Below, in pieces: positions 39,489-47,671 of a stretch of DNA of 55,159 bases. Below the pieces are notes generated by a model. The model was not told the DNA's origin, made no database searches, and was given only the letters and a program-made list of their open reading frames with translations. Each line of letters begins with the position of its first letter. Positions within the stretch are counted from its first letter, which is position 1. The translations under genes were made by a program, and so were the position numbers. Source of the DNA: Fen-999 sp964469455 (GTDB lineage: Bacteria; Pseudomonadota; Gammaproteobacteria; Burkholderiales; Rhodocyclaceae). The stretch lies in NCBI GenBank assembly GCA_964469455.1, contig CAYXZX010000005.1:1-55159 (forward strand). Reading direction: 5' to 3'.

Positions 39489-40286
39489 ATGAATAAACTT
39501 GCATTCCATACGATGCTCCTCGCATTCTGCTGCGCGGCCATCACTGGCTCCGCCCAAGACGCGGCGAAGGAACAGCCCAAGGAAACCATCTGCTTCGAAA
39601 GCCGCAAGGGCGCCTCCGAGATCACGCAGCGCGAGATCAAGCCGGGATTGCTCAACGTCAAGTGCTCGCCTAAGACCGGCGCGGCACTCTGGTACGGGGA
39701 TCCCTACGATGGCACGGTTGCCATGGGCAAAATGCCGCTTCTCGACAAGATCCCCGAGGGACACGCGTTGGTCAAGCCGCGTTCGGAGAAAATGAGCGTC
39801 CTGCCGATGTGCGGCACCGCCTGCCACAACGGCGTCGGGCCGAATTTCAATCCACCGGCGTTGCCGAAGGACAAGAAGCCGACGCCAATACCGACCATGG
39901 AAGGCCTGTTGCCCGACGTCAAGGACTTGCAACATGGGCGCGGACGCATCTGGTGCCTCGACTGCCACCATACGACCAAGCGCAACATGCTGGTAGACCA
40001 TTTTGGTGATCCGATCAGTTTCGACCAACCGCAGCTCCTCTGCGGCAAGTGCCATGGCGACAAGCTGCGCGACTGGCGGGACGGCATCCATGGCAAGCGC
40101 ATCGGCGAGTTCGCGAGTAATGGCAAGAAGCGCTGGTTTGTCTGCACGGAATGCCACAATCCGCACAATGTTCAAGACGGCGCACGCAACAGGGGATTCG
40201 TCCAATTGCAGCCGGAGCCGCCACCGCAATTGCCGAAGGGCATGAAGGATGCCAAGCATGAACTCGCGCATCCCGTGCCCCACTGA
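39489..40286 (+). CDS. Periplasmic multiheme cytochrome c with a CX3CH site
   Basis: A 265-residue exported cytochrome. Signal peptide about 1-22 (MNKLAFHTMLLAFCCAAITG). Three standard CXXCH heme sites occur at 156-160 (CLDCH), 185-189 (CGKCH) and 219-223 (CTECH). A fourth site at 108-113 reads CGTACH, i.e. C-X3-C-H, a rare spacing that would need an unusual attachment or is not haem-bound. Extra histidines (HH at 160-161, H171, H201, H226) could be distal ligands. It is the third gene of the FNR-box unit and the likely periplasmic electron partner. An ATG at 39480 is an alternative start. Confidence 0.9.
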   Translation: MNKLAFHTMLLAFCCAAITGSAQDAAKEQPKETICFESRKGASEITQREIKPGLLNVKCSPKTGAALWYGDPYDGTVAMGKMPLLDKIPEGHALVKPRSEKMSVLPMCGTACHNGVGPNFNPPALPKDKKPTPIPTMEGLLPDVKDLQHGRGRIWCLDCHHTTKRNMLVDHFGDPISFDQPQLLCGKCHGDKLRDWRDGIHGKRIGEFASNGKKRWFVCTECHNPHNVQDGARNRGFVQLQPEPPPQLPKGMKDAKHELAHPVPH

Positions 40287-40318
40287 TGTCTGATTCGACC
40301 GAGAGTTCGAATCGCGCC

Positions 40319-40345
40319 AGGGGCGATCCCACGTGGATCGCCCCT
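40319..40345 (+). terminator. Strong stem-loop after the cytochrome gene
   Basis: A perfect 11-base inverted repeat (AGGGGCGATCC / GGATCGCCCCT) with a five-base loop lies 33 bases after the cytochrome stop. There is no T-run, so it could act as an mRNA 3'-end stabiliser or part of a terminator region. A second smaller hairpin with a T-run follows 37 bases later. Confidence 0.6.
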
Positions 40346-40381
40346 GCGCTAACTCGCGAAGAGAAAACGCGCAATGTTGGT

Positions 40382-40398
40382 AAGACGCCCGTCTTTTT
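40382..40398 (+). terminator. Candidate intrinsic terminator
   Basis: AAGAC-GCCC-GTCTT followed by further T's (five in all) forms a short U-tailed hairpin. Together with the strong stem-loop upstream it probably ends the Fe-S/NrfD/cytochrome transcript. Confidence 0.5.
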
Positions 40399-40441
40399 CG
40401 GGCCGCCGCTGGCCATCCTCACCGATGGCCACAAGAACACC

Positions 40442-40714
40442 ATGGAGATAAGCGGCAAGCTGAACCGCACTGCGGAGCGCTATCTCGAAATCCAGCGGCA
40501 TCATGGCCTGGAACTCACCGAAGCCGAACGCCAGTGCATTGCCCATATCTGTAACATCGGCTTCATGTCGCCGCTTGAGATTCGCGAGCTTCCTTTCGAG
40601 GTCAGTCTGACCAAATTCGAATGCGACGGCCTCGACAAAGCTGCGCTCGCAACCAAGCTTGAGTCGGCTGCCTTTGCCGACCTTGTTGTTGTCGTGGAGT
40701 CGTTGGGTTTCTGA
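40442..40714 (+). CDS. Small hypothetical protein
   Basis: A 90-residue soluble protein that I do not recognise. It has two cysteines in QCIAHICNIGF and a predicted helix-rich pattern, with no signal peptide. The frame is open from 40286, where an ATG overlaps the cytochrome stop. However, that first stretch contains a perfect hairpin and a terminator-like element and is low-complexity, so I take the ATG at 40442 as more likely. The ribosome site there is poor. It precedes the hemerythrin gene by 32 bases and may be co-transcribed with it. Confidence 0.5.
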   Translation: MEISGKLNRTAERYLEIQRHHGLELTEAERQCIAHICNIGFMSPLEIRELPFEVSLTKFECDGLDKAALATKLESAAFADLVVVVESLGF

Positions 40715-40746
40715 TTACACGCGTCCCGCTACTGGAGACTGGGGCA

Positions 40747-41142
40747 ATGCCAAATAGGGTCGAGTGGGATCCCTGCCACAACGTCGAAAACGAAACCATC
40801 GACAATCAGCACAGGGAAATACTGGCGCAATGCAATGCTCTGGCCGATTGCCTTGCCGATGGCTGCGAGGAAGCCAACCAAAGGTTCCACAAGACCTTCA
40901 ATGACCTCATGGCCTCTGCACGCGAACACTTTGCAACCGAGGAAGCGTTACTGGCCAAACACGGTTATCCCGACCTTGAAGATCTCAGGAACGAACGCGA
41001 CGAGTTCGATTACCTGGCAGCCGAAATCGTCACGACGGAAAATTTTGACAAGATCGAACTTCAGAGATTCCTTGCCCTCTGGTGGGTAGGGCACATCGTT
41101 GGTTCACGCGACAGGCATCGCGCCTTTCTGACGATGGTTTAG
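40747..41142 (+). CDS. Hemerythrin-like protein with incomplete metal site
   Basis: A 131-residue four-helix-bundle protein of the bacteriohemerythrin family, normally an O2-binding di-iron protein. H22 (in IDNQHREI), H61 and E65 (REHFATEEALL) and H116 (GHIVGS) fit the family. The usual HxxxH pair after GYP is replaced by L80/R84 (GYPDLEDLRNER), and the aspartate expected five residues after H116 is an arginine, with D122 one place later. The di-iron site may therefore be altered or lost. Small size and position behind respiratory genes suggest an O2 or NO related role, but this is inference. Confidence 0.85.
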   Translation: MPNRVEWDPCHNVENETIDNQHREILAQCNALADCLADGCEEANQRFHKTFNDLMASAREHFATEEALLAKHGYPDLEDLRNERDEFDYLAAEIVTTENFDKIELQRFLALWWVGHIVGSRDRHRAFLTMV

Positions 41143-41333
41143 CGGGAAATTCTGGCGGAGAACGATGGATACTTTCCTTTTCCTATATTTCTCTTTTAAA
41201 TCAATTAGTTCCAAATTAATTAATATGGCAGGTCTTCGGAAACTCGTCGGAAATGAATTTCGTCAACTGAATTTCCGGGGTCTGAAGATCAAGCGCCATT
41301 CTCATCTGGCCTTCCGAGTATTGCTGCTGAAAA

Positions 41334-43007
41334 TTATGGCGGGTGGTGGCTTCGGTTCCTAGACGGCAGAAGGTGGTCACGTTTGCGCTCGACAAAAATT
41401 TGTTCCAAGCCGGCGATGTCCTGGGGCGTCATCAAGCGATATGTTTCTTTCCGGGTGGGCTTCCAGAAAACAGGATCGATAGAGTGCCATGCTTCGAACT
41501 TCAGAGTGCGCTTGAGAATCTTGTGGGTATGCGTCATCGGTAGTTCTTGAGAAACTCTGAGAAAGCTGGGCATCCACTTGCTGCAAAAATCCGCATGCGT
41601 CACAAGGAAGTGCTCCAAGTCTTCAACATCAAGCTTGCCGCCATCCTTTACCTGGACGGCAACCATGAGCCTGTCGCCGACTAGCGGATCGGGAACACCA
41701 TATGCTGCGGCACAGGCAATCGCCGGATAGCGGCAAAGCATCTGCTCGACCGGCGTCGTTGCAATATTTTCGCCATCCACACGCAGCCAGTCGCTGCTGC
41801 GTCCCGCGAAATAAAAGTATCCCGACTCATCGCGATAAGCAAGGTCGCCACTCCAGTACACGCCGTCGCGAATGCGGTCGGCTTCGGCTTGCGCATCGCG
41901 CCAATAGCCCTCGAACAAGGCGCCACCTTTCAGGTTGACCAGTTCGCCGATGGCGTCGTTGCCGTTGCACAGGTGGCCAGATTCGTCGAAGATCGCCCGG
42001 GGACAGCCTTTGCCGGTTCCTGGATTCAACACTGCAATGTCGGCCGAAGTAGCCAATCCGAGCGAGCCAGGCGGTGTATCCGAGGTTCGGAGGATAGTAA
42101 TGCAGCCTTCCGAGGAGCCGTAGTTGTCGATGACATTGCAACCAAATCGACGCGAGAAATTGGCGATGTCCACGTCGGACGCCTCACTGCCGCACGCAAG
42201 CTGAAGTGTGTTGTCGGCATCATCAGCCTGTTCCGGCGTCGCCAGGATGTAGGCGAGTGGTTTGCCCACGTAGGGGAAAAAGGTAACCCCGTACTTTCTG
42301 ACGTCATCCAGAAATCCGGAAGCCGAGAATCTTCTACGCAGCGCCACGGCCCCGCCGGATAGGATCGACGGAAGCATCCCCATAAGCAGGCCAGTCGAAT
42401 GAAACAGCGGCATGGCCACATAACTAACTGTAGTGCTGGTGAGTTGCATATTCTCCACGCACGCCCTGGTGTTGAAGAGCACTCGGCGATGCGAATAGAT
42501 CGCCGCCTTGGGGGCACCGCTGGTCCCGGAGGTGAAGATCAGGCAGAAAGCCTTGTTGGCCGTAGTGGACGCGTCGGCAATTGCGAATTCCGTTGTTTGT
42601 TTCGACCACTCGCTTGTCTGTGGCGTATCGACGACCAGGAGGCGGTCTCCCAACTGCTGGACGAGTCTTGGCGGAAGGCGGTCGAAATATCTTGACTCCA
42701 CAACGAGGAACCCACACTCGCTATGACTCACGTCACGGGCCAGATCTTCCCCCTTGCGAGTCGAATTGAGAAAAGCGATTGTCGCGCCCGCAAGAGCACA
42801 GGCCCCTATCCAAAACACATGTTCCGGGATGTTGTCCATCAGCAAGCCGACATTGACCGGGTCATTCCCGGAATATGCCTTCAGGTAATTTGCTCGACAT
42901 GCGCTCTCGGCAAAGAGTCCGTTGCCGCTCCACCATTGATTTTCAAAAAACAAGGCGGGCTTGGTATCTCCGGCGCGGGACAAGAATATATCGCCTGCAT
43001 TGTCCAT
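41334..43007 (-). CDS. AMP-forming acyl-CoA synthetase
   Basis: A 557-residue adenylate-forming ligase that activates a carboxylic acid to its CoA thioester. It has the P-loop FTSGTSGAPKAAIYSH, the NYGSSEG adenine segment, GVYWSGDLAYRD, and the catalytic lysine in HKILKRTLKF. The overall pattern (GEN(I)ATTPVEQ, LRVDGEN) resembles FadD17/very-long-chain types used on fatty or steroid side-chain acids. The substrate is not shown by sequence. ATG at 43007 taken; a GTG at 43028 extends it by seven residues. Divergent from the aldolase gene. Confidence 0.9.
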   Translation of the reverse strand: MDNAGDIFLSRAGDTKPALFFENQWWSGNGLFAESACRANYLKAYSGNDPVNVGLLMDNIPEHVFWIGACALAGATIAFLNSTRKGEDLARDVSHSECGFLVVESRYFDRLPPRLVQQLGDRLLVVDTPQTSEWSKQTTEFAIADASTTANKAFCLIFTSGTSGAPKAAIYSHRRVLFNTRACVENMQLTSTTVSYVAMPLFHSTGLLMGMLPSILSGGAVALRRRFSASGFLDDVRKYGVTFFPYVGKPLAYILATPEQADDADNTLQLACGSEASDVDIANFSRRFGCNVIDNYGSSEGCITILRTSDTPPGSLGLATSADIAVLNPGTGKGCPRAIFDESGHLCNGNDAIGELVNLKGGALFEGYWRDAQAEADRIRDGVYWSGDLAYRDESGYFYFAGRSSDWLRVDGENIATTPVEQMLCRYPAIACAAAYGVPDPLVGDRLMVAVQVKDGGKLDVEDLEHFLVTHADFCSKWMPSFLRVSQELPMTHTHKILKRTLKFEAWHSIDPVFWKPTRKETYRLMTPQDIAGLEQIFVERKRDHLLPSRNRSHHPP

Positions 43008-43426
43008 TTTTGATTTGATGCCCTTCACTCTTCAGAGATTGAAACGACTTTGGCCTCGATAAGAGCAGACGCTTGCGGGGCTCAGTAGATCCTTGCCGCC
43101 CATGATGCATGCAGGGACAAATCCGCGACAGAACCGCACCGGCCAAAACTTGACGAACCCGGCCAATGCGAATCTTTTTCGGCTGATAGTGGAAGAAACG
43201 GCATCTGAGAATAACGGCCCGACTGCACTGCAGTGGCGATGAGCCCTGCTTCCGGGCTCGTCGAGGGAAGATTTCGATGCCGACCCAGACCCCGGTCAAG
43301 ATCGACCATGTTTCTCAGTGCAGATCGCAGAGCCGTCCGGATCGGACAGGTTTTCGTCCACATGCGGCATGTGGATTCCCTGCAGCATCTCTATCATCGA
43401 ACCTCCAATTTTTTTGGAGACTATCA
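43008..43426. other. Divergent intergenic region without a gene
   Basis: About 400 bases lie between the acyl-CoA synthetase and the aldolase genes, which face away from each other. Only short, unconvincing frames are open here. It should hold the promoters of both genes, but I see no clear -35/-10 pair. A small hairpin near its right edge covers the aldolase ribosome site. Confidence 0.5.
43403..43419 (+). promoter_or_regulatory. Hairpin covering the aldolase ribosome binding site
   Basis: CTCCAA (43403-43408) can pair with TTGGAG (43414-43419) across a five-T loop. The 3' arm contains the GGAG ribosome site of the ATG at 43427. The fold would hide it, suggesting possible translational control, though the stem is short. 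Confidence 0.4.
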
Positions 43427-44197
43427 ATGCTGCGAACCAACGGTATCGACCCTCAAATACTGGAAAAATTTGCCGCTAGACCAGGAGAACGTCCACTGCT
43501 GCCACCGTTGAGCTCCAAGGCCCAAGTTGCGCTGATGTGTCGTATGCTCAGCCGCGAAGGCTGGAACGAACACATCGCCGGCCATATCACCGTGCGCCAA
43601 CCGGACGGAACTGTGTTGACCAACCCGTGGGAGCTGGCCTGGGATGAACTTCGCGCCAGCGACATTGTGACGATTGATCAACAAGGGCAGGTGCTCGACA
43701 GCCAATGGAACACCACCCCTGCCATCGCTTTGCACCTTCAAATCCACCAGCTGCGCCCCGACGTTAACGTGGTCGTTCACAATCACGCGCATTGGAGCGG
43801 CATTTGGGCCAATTTGCAGCAAGTACCCGCCGTCTATGACCAAGCCGGTGGCTACTGCGGCGCAGAACTGCCGCTCTACAACGAATACAGCGGCACGTTT
43901 GAAAAGCAAGACCTGAGCCGTTCGGCCGCTGAGGCCTTGGGCGACGCGAAATGGGCTTTGCTAGCCCACCACGGTGCACTCGTGGTTGGCAAAGACTTGC
44001 GCCAAGCCCACCTGCGTGTCGTCACCCTGGAATGGCGTTGCAAGCGAGCTTACGAAGTCAAACTGGCTGGCGGTGCAGAACCTCTGGCCAATGATGTGGT
44101 TGAGCAACTCGCGGTGACCGATGCGAAAGGTTTCCCCTTCTGCTGGGAAGCCATGGCTCGTCGCGAACTGCGCGAAGACCCTTCCATCCTCGAATGA
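43427..44197 (+). CDS. Class II aldolase/adducin family protein
   Basis: A 256-residue metal-dependent aldolase-fold protein. Zinc-site histidines appear in VVHNHAHWSG (about 116-125) and in LLAHHGALVVG (about 185-195). The N-terminal Rossmann-like region includes GWNEHIAGHITVRQPDG. Members cleave or epimerise sugar phosphates or decarboxylate hydroxy-acids, so the reaction is open. The start has GGAGA. Base and codon use (more TTG leucine, lower G+C) differ from the core genes and match the TauD gene behind it, from which it is separated by 39 bases. Confidence 0.88.
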   Translation: MLRTNGIDPQILEKFAARPGERPLLPPLSSKAQVALMCRMLSREGWNEHIAGHITVRQPDGTVLTNPWELAWDELRASDIVTIDQQGQVLDSQWNTTPAIALHLQIHQLRPDVNVVVHNHAHWSGIWANLQQVPAVYDQAGGYCGAELPLYNEYSGTFEKQDLSRSAAEALGDAKWALLAHHGALVVGKDLRQAHLRVVTLEWRCKRAYEVKLAGGAEPLANDVVEQLAVTDAKGFPFCWEAMARRELREDPSILE

Positions 44198-44236
44198 CAA
44201 ACATCGGCGGTTGCCATCGCCTCTAGGAGACAAAAC

Positions 44237-45230
44237 ATGCCATTGACTGTGACCCCATTGAACAACGTCGGCGTTGAGGTGTGCGGCTTCGACATCGACC
44301 AACCGTACAGTGACGAATTGAAGGCTGAGTTGAAAGCACTGTGGTACGAACATGCCATCCTGCTGTTTCGCAACCAAGACATTACACCCGAAAGCCAGAT
44401 CCGCTTCAGTCAGGTGTTCGGTTCCTTGGCGCTACACCCGCTCAAGGCCACCCGTTCCGAGAAGTACCCCGAACTCTTTGAGCTGGTCAACAGCGGCGAC
44501 AAGGACAAGTTCGTTACCGCCAGCTACAACGGTGAAACCATTGTGGGTCGTTTGGACTGGCACTTGGACCTGCACTACACCGGTTGCCCCAACCACGGCG
44601 CTGTGCTGACCGCCGTGGAAGTGGCCAAAGAAGACGGGATGACGGGGTTTGGTGACTTGGCAAAAGCCTACAATGCCTTGGACGATGAAACCAAAGCTCT
44701 GTTGGCCAAGCTGGAGGTGGCCTATAGCTTCAGCATGCAACGGCGCCACATGCGCTTTGTGGACCTCAAGGGCTATGAACCCGGCCCTTTCAGCCCCAAA
44801 AAGCCCTCTGACATGAACTTTCCGGACTTCCCCGACGCGGTATTCCCGGCGGTAATGACACACCCAATAAGCGGCCGCAAAGTCTTGGGGGTGGTTGAGC
44901 AGTTCCTCGACCGCATCATTACTCCGCAGCGCTTTGGCCTCTCGAACGACGAGTCAATTGAACTGCTGGAACGGCTGTTGGCCCATGCGAAGAAGCCGGA
45001 GTTCGTGTACTACCACCAATGGCGTCAGGGCGACATGATCCTGTGGGACAACTGGCGTGCCATGCACTGCGCCACAGGTACCAAACCCGGGGTNNNNNNN
45101 NNNNNNNNNNNNNNNNNNNNNNNNNNNNNNNNNNNNNNNNNNNNNNNNNNNNNNNNNNNNNNNNNNNNNNNNNNNNNNNNNNNNNNNNNNNNNCGGCCAC
45201 GGCGATGCCCTCATCCTGACGCAGGAGTAA
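44237..45230 (+). CDS. TauD/TfdA-type 2-oxoglutarate dioxygenase, interrupted by assembly gap
   Basis: A non-heme Fe(II)/2-oxoglutarate dioxygenase. The first 285 residues are read directly and include the metal HxD in DWHLDLHYTG and a later candidate histidine in RAMHCATG. The sequence then enters 100 N's. After the gap the frame that yields GHGDALILTQE and a stop at 45228-45230 looks like the true end. It is shifted relative to the first part, as expected if 100 N is a placeholder of unknown length. The usual C-terminal arginine that binds 2-oxoglutarate is lost in the gap. AGGAG precedes the ATG. Substrate unknown. Confidence 0.85.
45094..45193. other. Assembly gap (100 N)
   Basis: Exactly 100 undetermined bases. 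This is a usual scaffold placeholder, so the real distance is unknown. It lies inside the TauD-type gene and makes any frame carried across it meaningless. Confidence 0.99.
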
Positions 45231-45235
45231 GGCCG

Positions 45236-45304
45236 ATGGCTATTCGTTTGGCCGCATCCCAGGTGCACTTGGCATCGAGCTCTTGGCCGCTTATTCAGCA
45301 GTAG
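45236..45304 (+). other. Short frame, possible truncated gene start
   Basis: An ATG five bases after the dioxygenase stop opens a 22-codon frame (MAIRLAASQVHLASSSWPL...) ending in TAG. It has the spacing of a next operon gene but is too short and has no recognisable domain. It may be the broken start of a gene lost at a recombination junction. Nothing else is seen up to the ferredoxin gene at 45479. Confidence 0.3.
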
Positions 45305-45478
45305 CTGGGGCGCGAATTTCACGGAAGCCGCCAGTCCCGCGAGTGGCCAGCAAATCGGATTGGCCGCAATTGCCAAGTATTGGCCGGTGCAGTTCTGCCC
45401 CCCCTGCAGACCTGCATGCATTATGACACCCCATGGGATGCCGACAGGCATTCGCAGCCAAACGAGGTGAAACAGCTC

Positions 45479-45778
45479 ATGACAAAAGGCGAAATCAACA
45501 TTATCGAGGAGAACTGTCGCGGATGCGGTTTATGCGAAAGGTTCTGCCTGCAAGGCGGCATTCTCGTCATGTCCGGCGACAAATTTTCCACTACCGGCGT
45601 TCCGCTTCCCTCGTTCGTCAACCCTGACGAATGCAATGCCTGCGGCAACTGCCGGGCGATGTGTCCCCACTTCGCGATCGAGGTATACAAGCACATCGAT
45701 AACACCGGGGCTGTCGCCAACAATGACAGCGGCGCCTCGCCTGGCACCGATGTAACGGAAGGGAATCGTCATGACTGA
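45479..45778 (+). CDS. 2-oxoacid:ferredoxin oxidoreductase, delta (ferredoxin) subunit
   Basis: A 99-residue two-cluster ferredoxin subunit. Motifs CRGCGLCERFC and CNACGNCRAMCP each bind a [4Fe-4S] cluster. The ATG at 45479 has GAGGTGA upstream; earlier codons in frame are not family-like. It is first of four genes that overlap or abut, forming a delta-alpha-beta-gamma oxidoreductase. A tail of about 20 residues is Asp/Asn-rich. Its stop overlaps the next start by eight bases. Confidence 0.93.
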   Translation: MTKGEINIIEENCRGCGLCERFCLQGGILVMSGDKFSTTGVPLPSFVNPDECNACGNCRAMCPHFAIEVYKHIDNTGAVANNDSGASPGTDVTEGNRHD

Positions 45779-46868
45779 CCGCATGCTCATGGCGGGAAAT
45801 GAGGCTGTCGGATGGGGAGCCGTGAACGCGGGGTGCGATGGCTTTTTCGGCTATCCCATCACGCCCCAGAACTCCGTTATTGAATGGTTTGCCCGGGAGA
45901 TGCCCGTACGCGGCAAGGTCTTCGTTCAGACGCCGTCCGAAACCAGCTCGATCATGATGGTTTACGGCGGCGCTGCGGCCGGCCGGCGCGTCATGACCTC
46001 GACGTCGGGTCCAGGCTGGTCGTTGATGCAGGAAGGGATGTCCCACCTGGCGGCCGCCGACCTTCCCGCCGTGATCGTGATCACGCAGCGCGGGGGCCCC
46101 GGCCAGGGAAGCGTGCGCCACGCCCAGATGGATTATCTCAGCGTCACCCGCGGCGGAGGCAACGGCGGCTACAAGAACATCGTTCTCGCGCCGGCATCGG
46201 TACAGGAAGTGCATGATCTGATGCAACTGGCCTTCTACCTGGCAGACAAATATGCCAATCCCGTCGTTGTGCTGTCCGATGCGATTATCGGCCTGATCTC
46301 GGAAACGGTGGAAATGAAACCGCTCGAGTTCGGCCCGGTGCCGGACAAGAAGTGGGCGGTCAAGGGAAGGGCGAATCACTCCGAAAAGGTGATGCGCCGC
46401 ATGGTCCATAGCTCGGTCGCCGCAGGCAAGCCGCTGGAAGGGTATACGACTTATCTGTCATGGATGAAACACAAGGACGACAAATACAAAACAATTTCGG
46501 CGACCGAGGTGCGATATGAGGCGTATCGGACCGATGAGGTGGATCTCGTCATCGTCGCCTACGGTTACGCCTCGCGCATATGCAAGGAAGCCATTAACCG
46601 CGCCCGCGCCGAAGGACTGAAGGTCGGGATGATCCGCCCGGTCAGCTTGTGGCCCTTCCCGACCCAACCGATTCGGGAAATCGCGCAAGCGGGATGCAAG
46701 GTGCTGGTGGTCGAGGACAGTCTGGGACAAATGATCGATGACGTGAACGCCGCCGTTCCCGACCGCAGCGACGTGCACTTCATCGGCATGTTCGACCGCC
46801 ACCAACCTGATGATTCCGGCATGATTTTGCCCAATGCAGTTCTCGATGAGATACGGAGGATGCTATGA
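45771..46868 (+). CDS. 2-oxoacid:ferredoxin oxidoreductase, alpha subunit
   Basis: A 365-residue subunit of the PFOR superfamily (KorA/VorB-like). It has GNEAVGWGAVNAGCDGFFGYPITPQ at the N-terminus, the TSTSGPGWSLMQEG segment, and RGGPGQGSVRHAQMD. The C-terminal transketolase-like domain includes VDLVIVAYGYASRI and IRPVSLWPFP. It couples oxidative decarboxylation of a 2-oxoacid to CoA with ferredoxin reduction, or the reverse. Which oxoacid (2-oxoglutarate, branched-chain, other) cannot be told here. Confidence 0.93.
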   Translation: MTDRMLMAGNEAVGWGAVNAGCDGFFGYPITPQNSVIEWFAREMPVRGKVFVQTPSETSSIMMVYGGAAAGRRVMTSTSGPGWSLMQEGMSHLAAADLPAVIVITQRGGPGQGSVRHAQMDYLSVTRGGGNGGYKNIVLAPASVQEVHDLMQLAFYLADKYANPVVVLSDAIIGLISETVEMKPLEFGPVPDKKWAVKGRANHSEKVMRRMVHSSVAAGKPLEGYTTYLSWMKHKDDKYKTISATEVRYEAYRTDEVDLVIVAYGYASRICKEAINRARAEGLKVGMIRPVSLWPFPTQPIREIAQAGCKVLVVEDSLGQMIDDVNAAVPDRSDVHFIGMFDRHQPDDSGMILPNAVLDEIRRML

Positions 46869-47671
46869 CCGAGGCAACAGCCATGAAAGTGAAAGTTGGG
46901 GGACTGCAACGCTCTTACTGGCAGCCGCTGCAGGCTTGTCCCGGATGTCACCACCCGATCATCTCCAGCGTCATCGGGGAAGTCCTCGAGGAAATGGAGC
47001 TCGACGGCTCGGCGATTGTCGTCCTGGGCGTCGGTTGCACGTCGATGATCGCCGGGCTGAACCTGGACTGTGTGCTGGGCTCCCACGGCGGGGCACCCGA
47101 CATTGCCACGGCGATCAAGCGCCTGGAACCTGATCGCTTCGTATTGACCATGCAGGGCGACGGCGACTGTATCGCCATCGGGGCGGGGGCCTGGATCGCA
47201 GCCATGGGCCGGGGGGAGAACATCACCATAATCATGGCCAACAATGCGAACTACGGCACCACCGGTGGCCAATTGGCGCCGACGACGATCGTCGGCCAGA
47301 TCACACCCACGACGCCCGACGGTCGCAACACGGAGACGGATGGTTTCCCGATCCACGCGGCCGAACTGGCGGCCACCTTCCAGGGCGTCGCCTACAGCGC
47401 GCGCGGTGCGCTGAACACCATGGCCAACTACCAACGCACCAAGAAGTTCATCAGGAGGGCGTTCCAGAAGCAATTGGATCGTGAGGGCATGTCCTTTGTC
47501 GAAGTGCTCTCGGCGTGCCCCCCCAACTGGCACAAGACACCGCTGGACAGCATCGATTGGATCACTGAAAAAATGCTTAGGGAATTTCCCGTGGGCGAGT
47601 ACAAGAAAACGCGGAAAGCTGCGGCGTCATCCTCGAATCAACGGACAACCGAGAAAGAGAACGTGGCATGA
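46865..47671 (+). CDS. 2-oxoacid:ferredoxin oxidoreductase, beta (TPP) subunit
   Basis: A 268-residue thiamine-diphosphate-binding subunit. It has CPGCHHPI, the GVGCTSMIAG segment, and the TPP/Mg motif GDGDCIAIGAGAW...NNANYG. Start overlaps the alpha-subunit stop as ATGA. Length and order are typical of the four-subunit class. Confidence 0.94.
   Translation: MTEATAMKVKVGGLQRSYWQPLQACPGCHHPIISSVIGEVLEEMELDGSAIVVLGVGCTSMIAGLNLDCVLGSHGGAPDIATAIKRLEPDRFVLTMQGDGDCIAIGAGAWIAAMGRGENITIIMANNANYGTTGGQLAPTTIVGQITPTTPDGRNTETDGFPIHAAELAATFQGVAYSARGALNTMANYQRTKKFIRRAFQKQLDREGMSFVEVLSACPPNWHKTPLDSIDWITEKMLREFPVGEYKKTRKAAASSSNQRTTEKENVA

Noticed and set aside
40286..40441. N-terminal 52 codons upstream of the small hypothetical protein
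   Set aside because: The stretch contains a perfect 11-base hairpin and a U-tailed hairpin, which look like the 3' end of the upstream operon and not coding sequence.
41165..41362. A 65-codon frame in the AT-rich gap after the hemerythrin gene
   Set aside because: No ribosome site, low-complexity Phe/Ser/Ile sequence, and it overlaps the end of the acyl-CoA synthetase.
44237..45304. Dioxygenase frame read through the N's to 45304
   Set aside because: The frame after a placeholder gap is arbitrary; a different frame gives a sensible C-terminus and stop at 45230.
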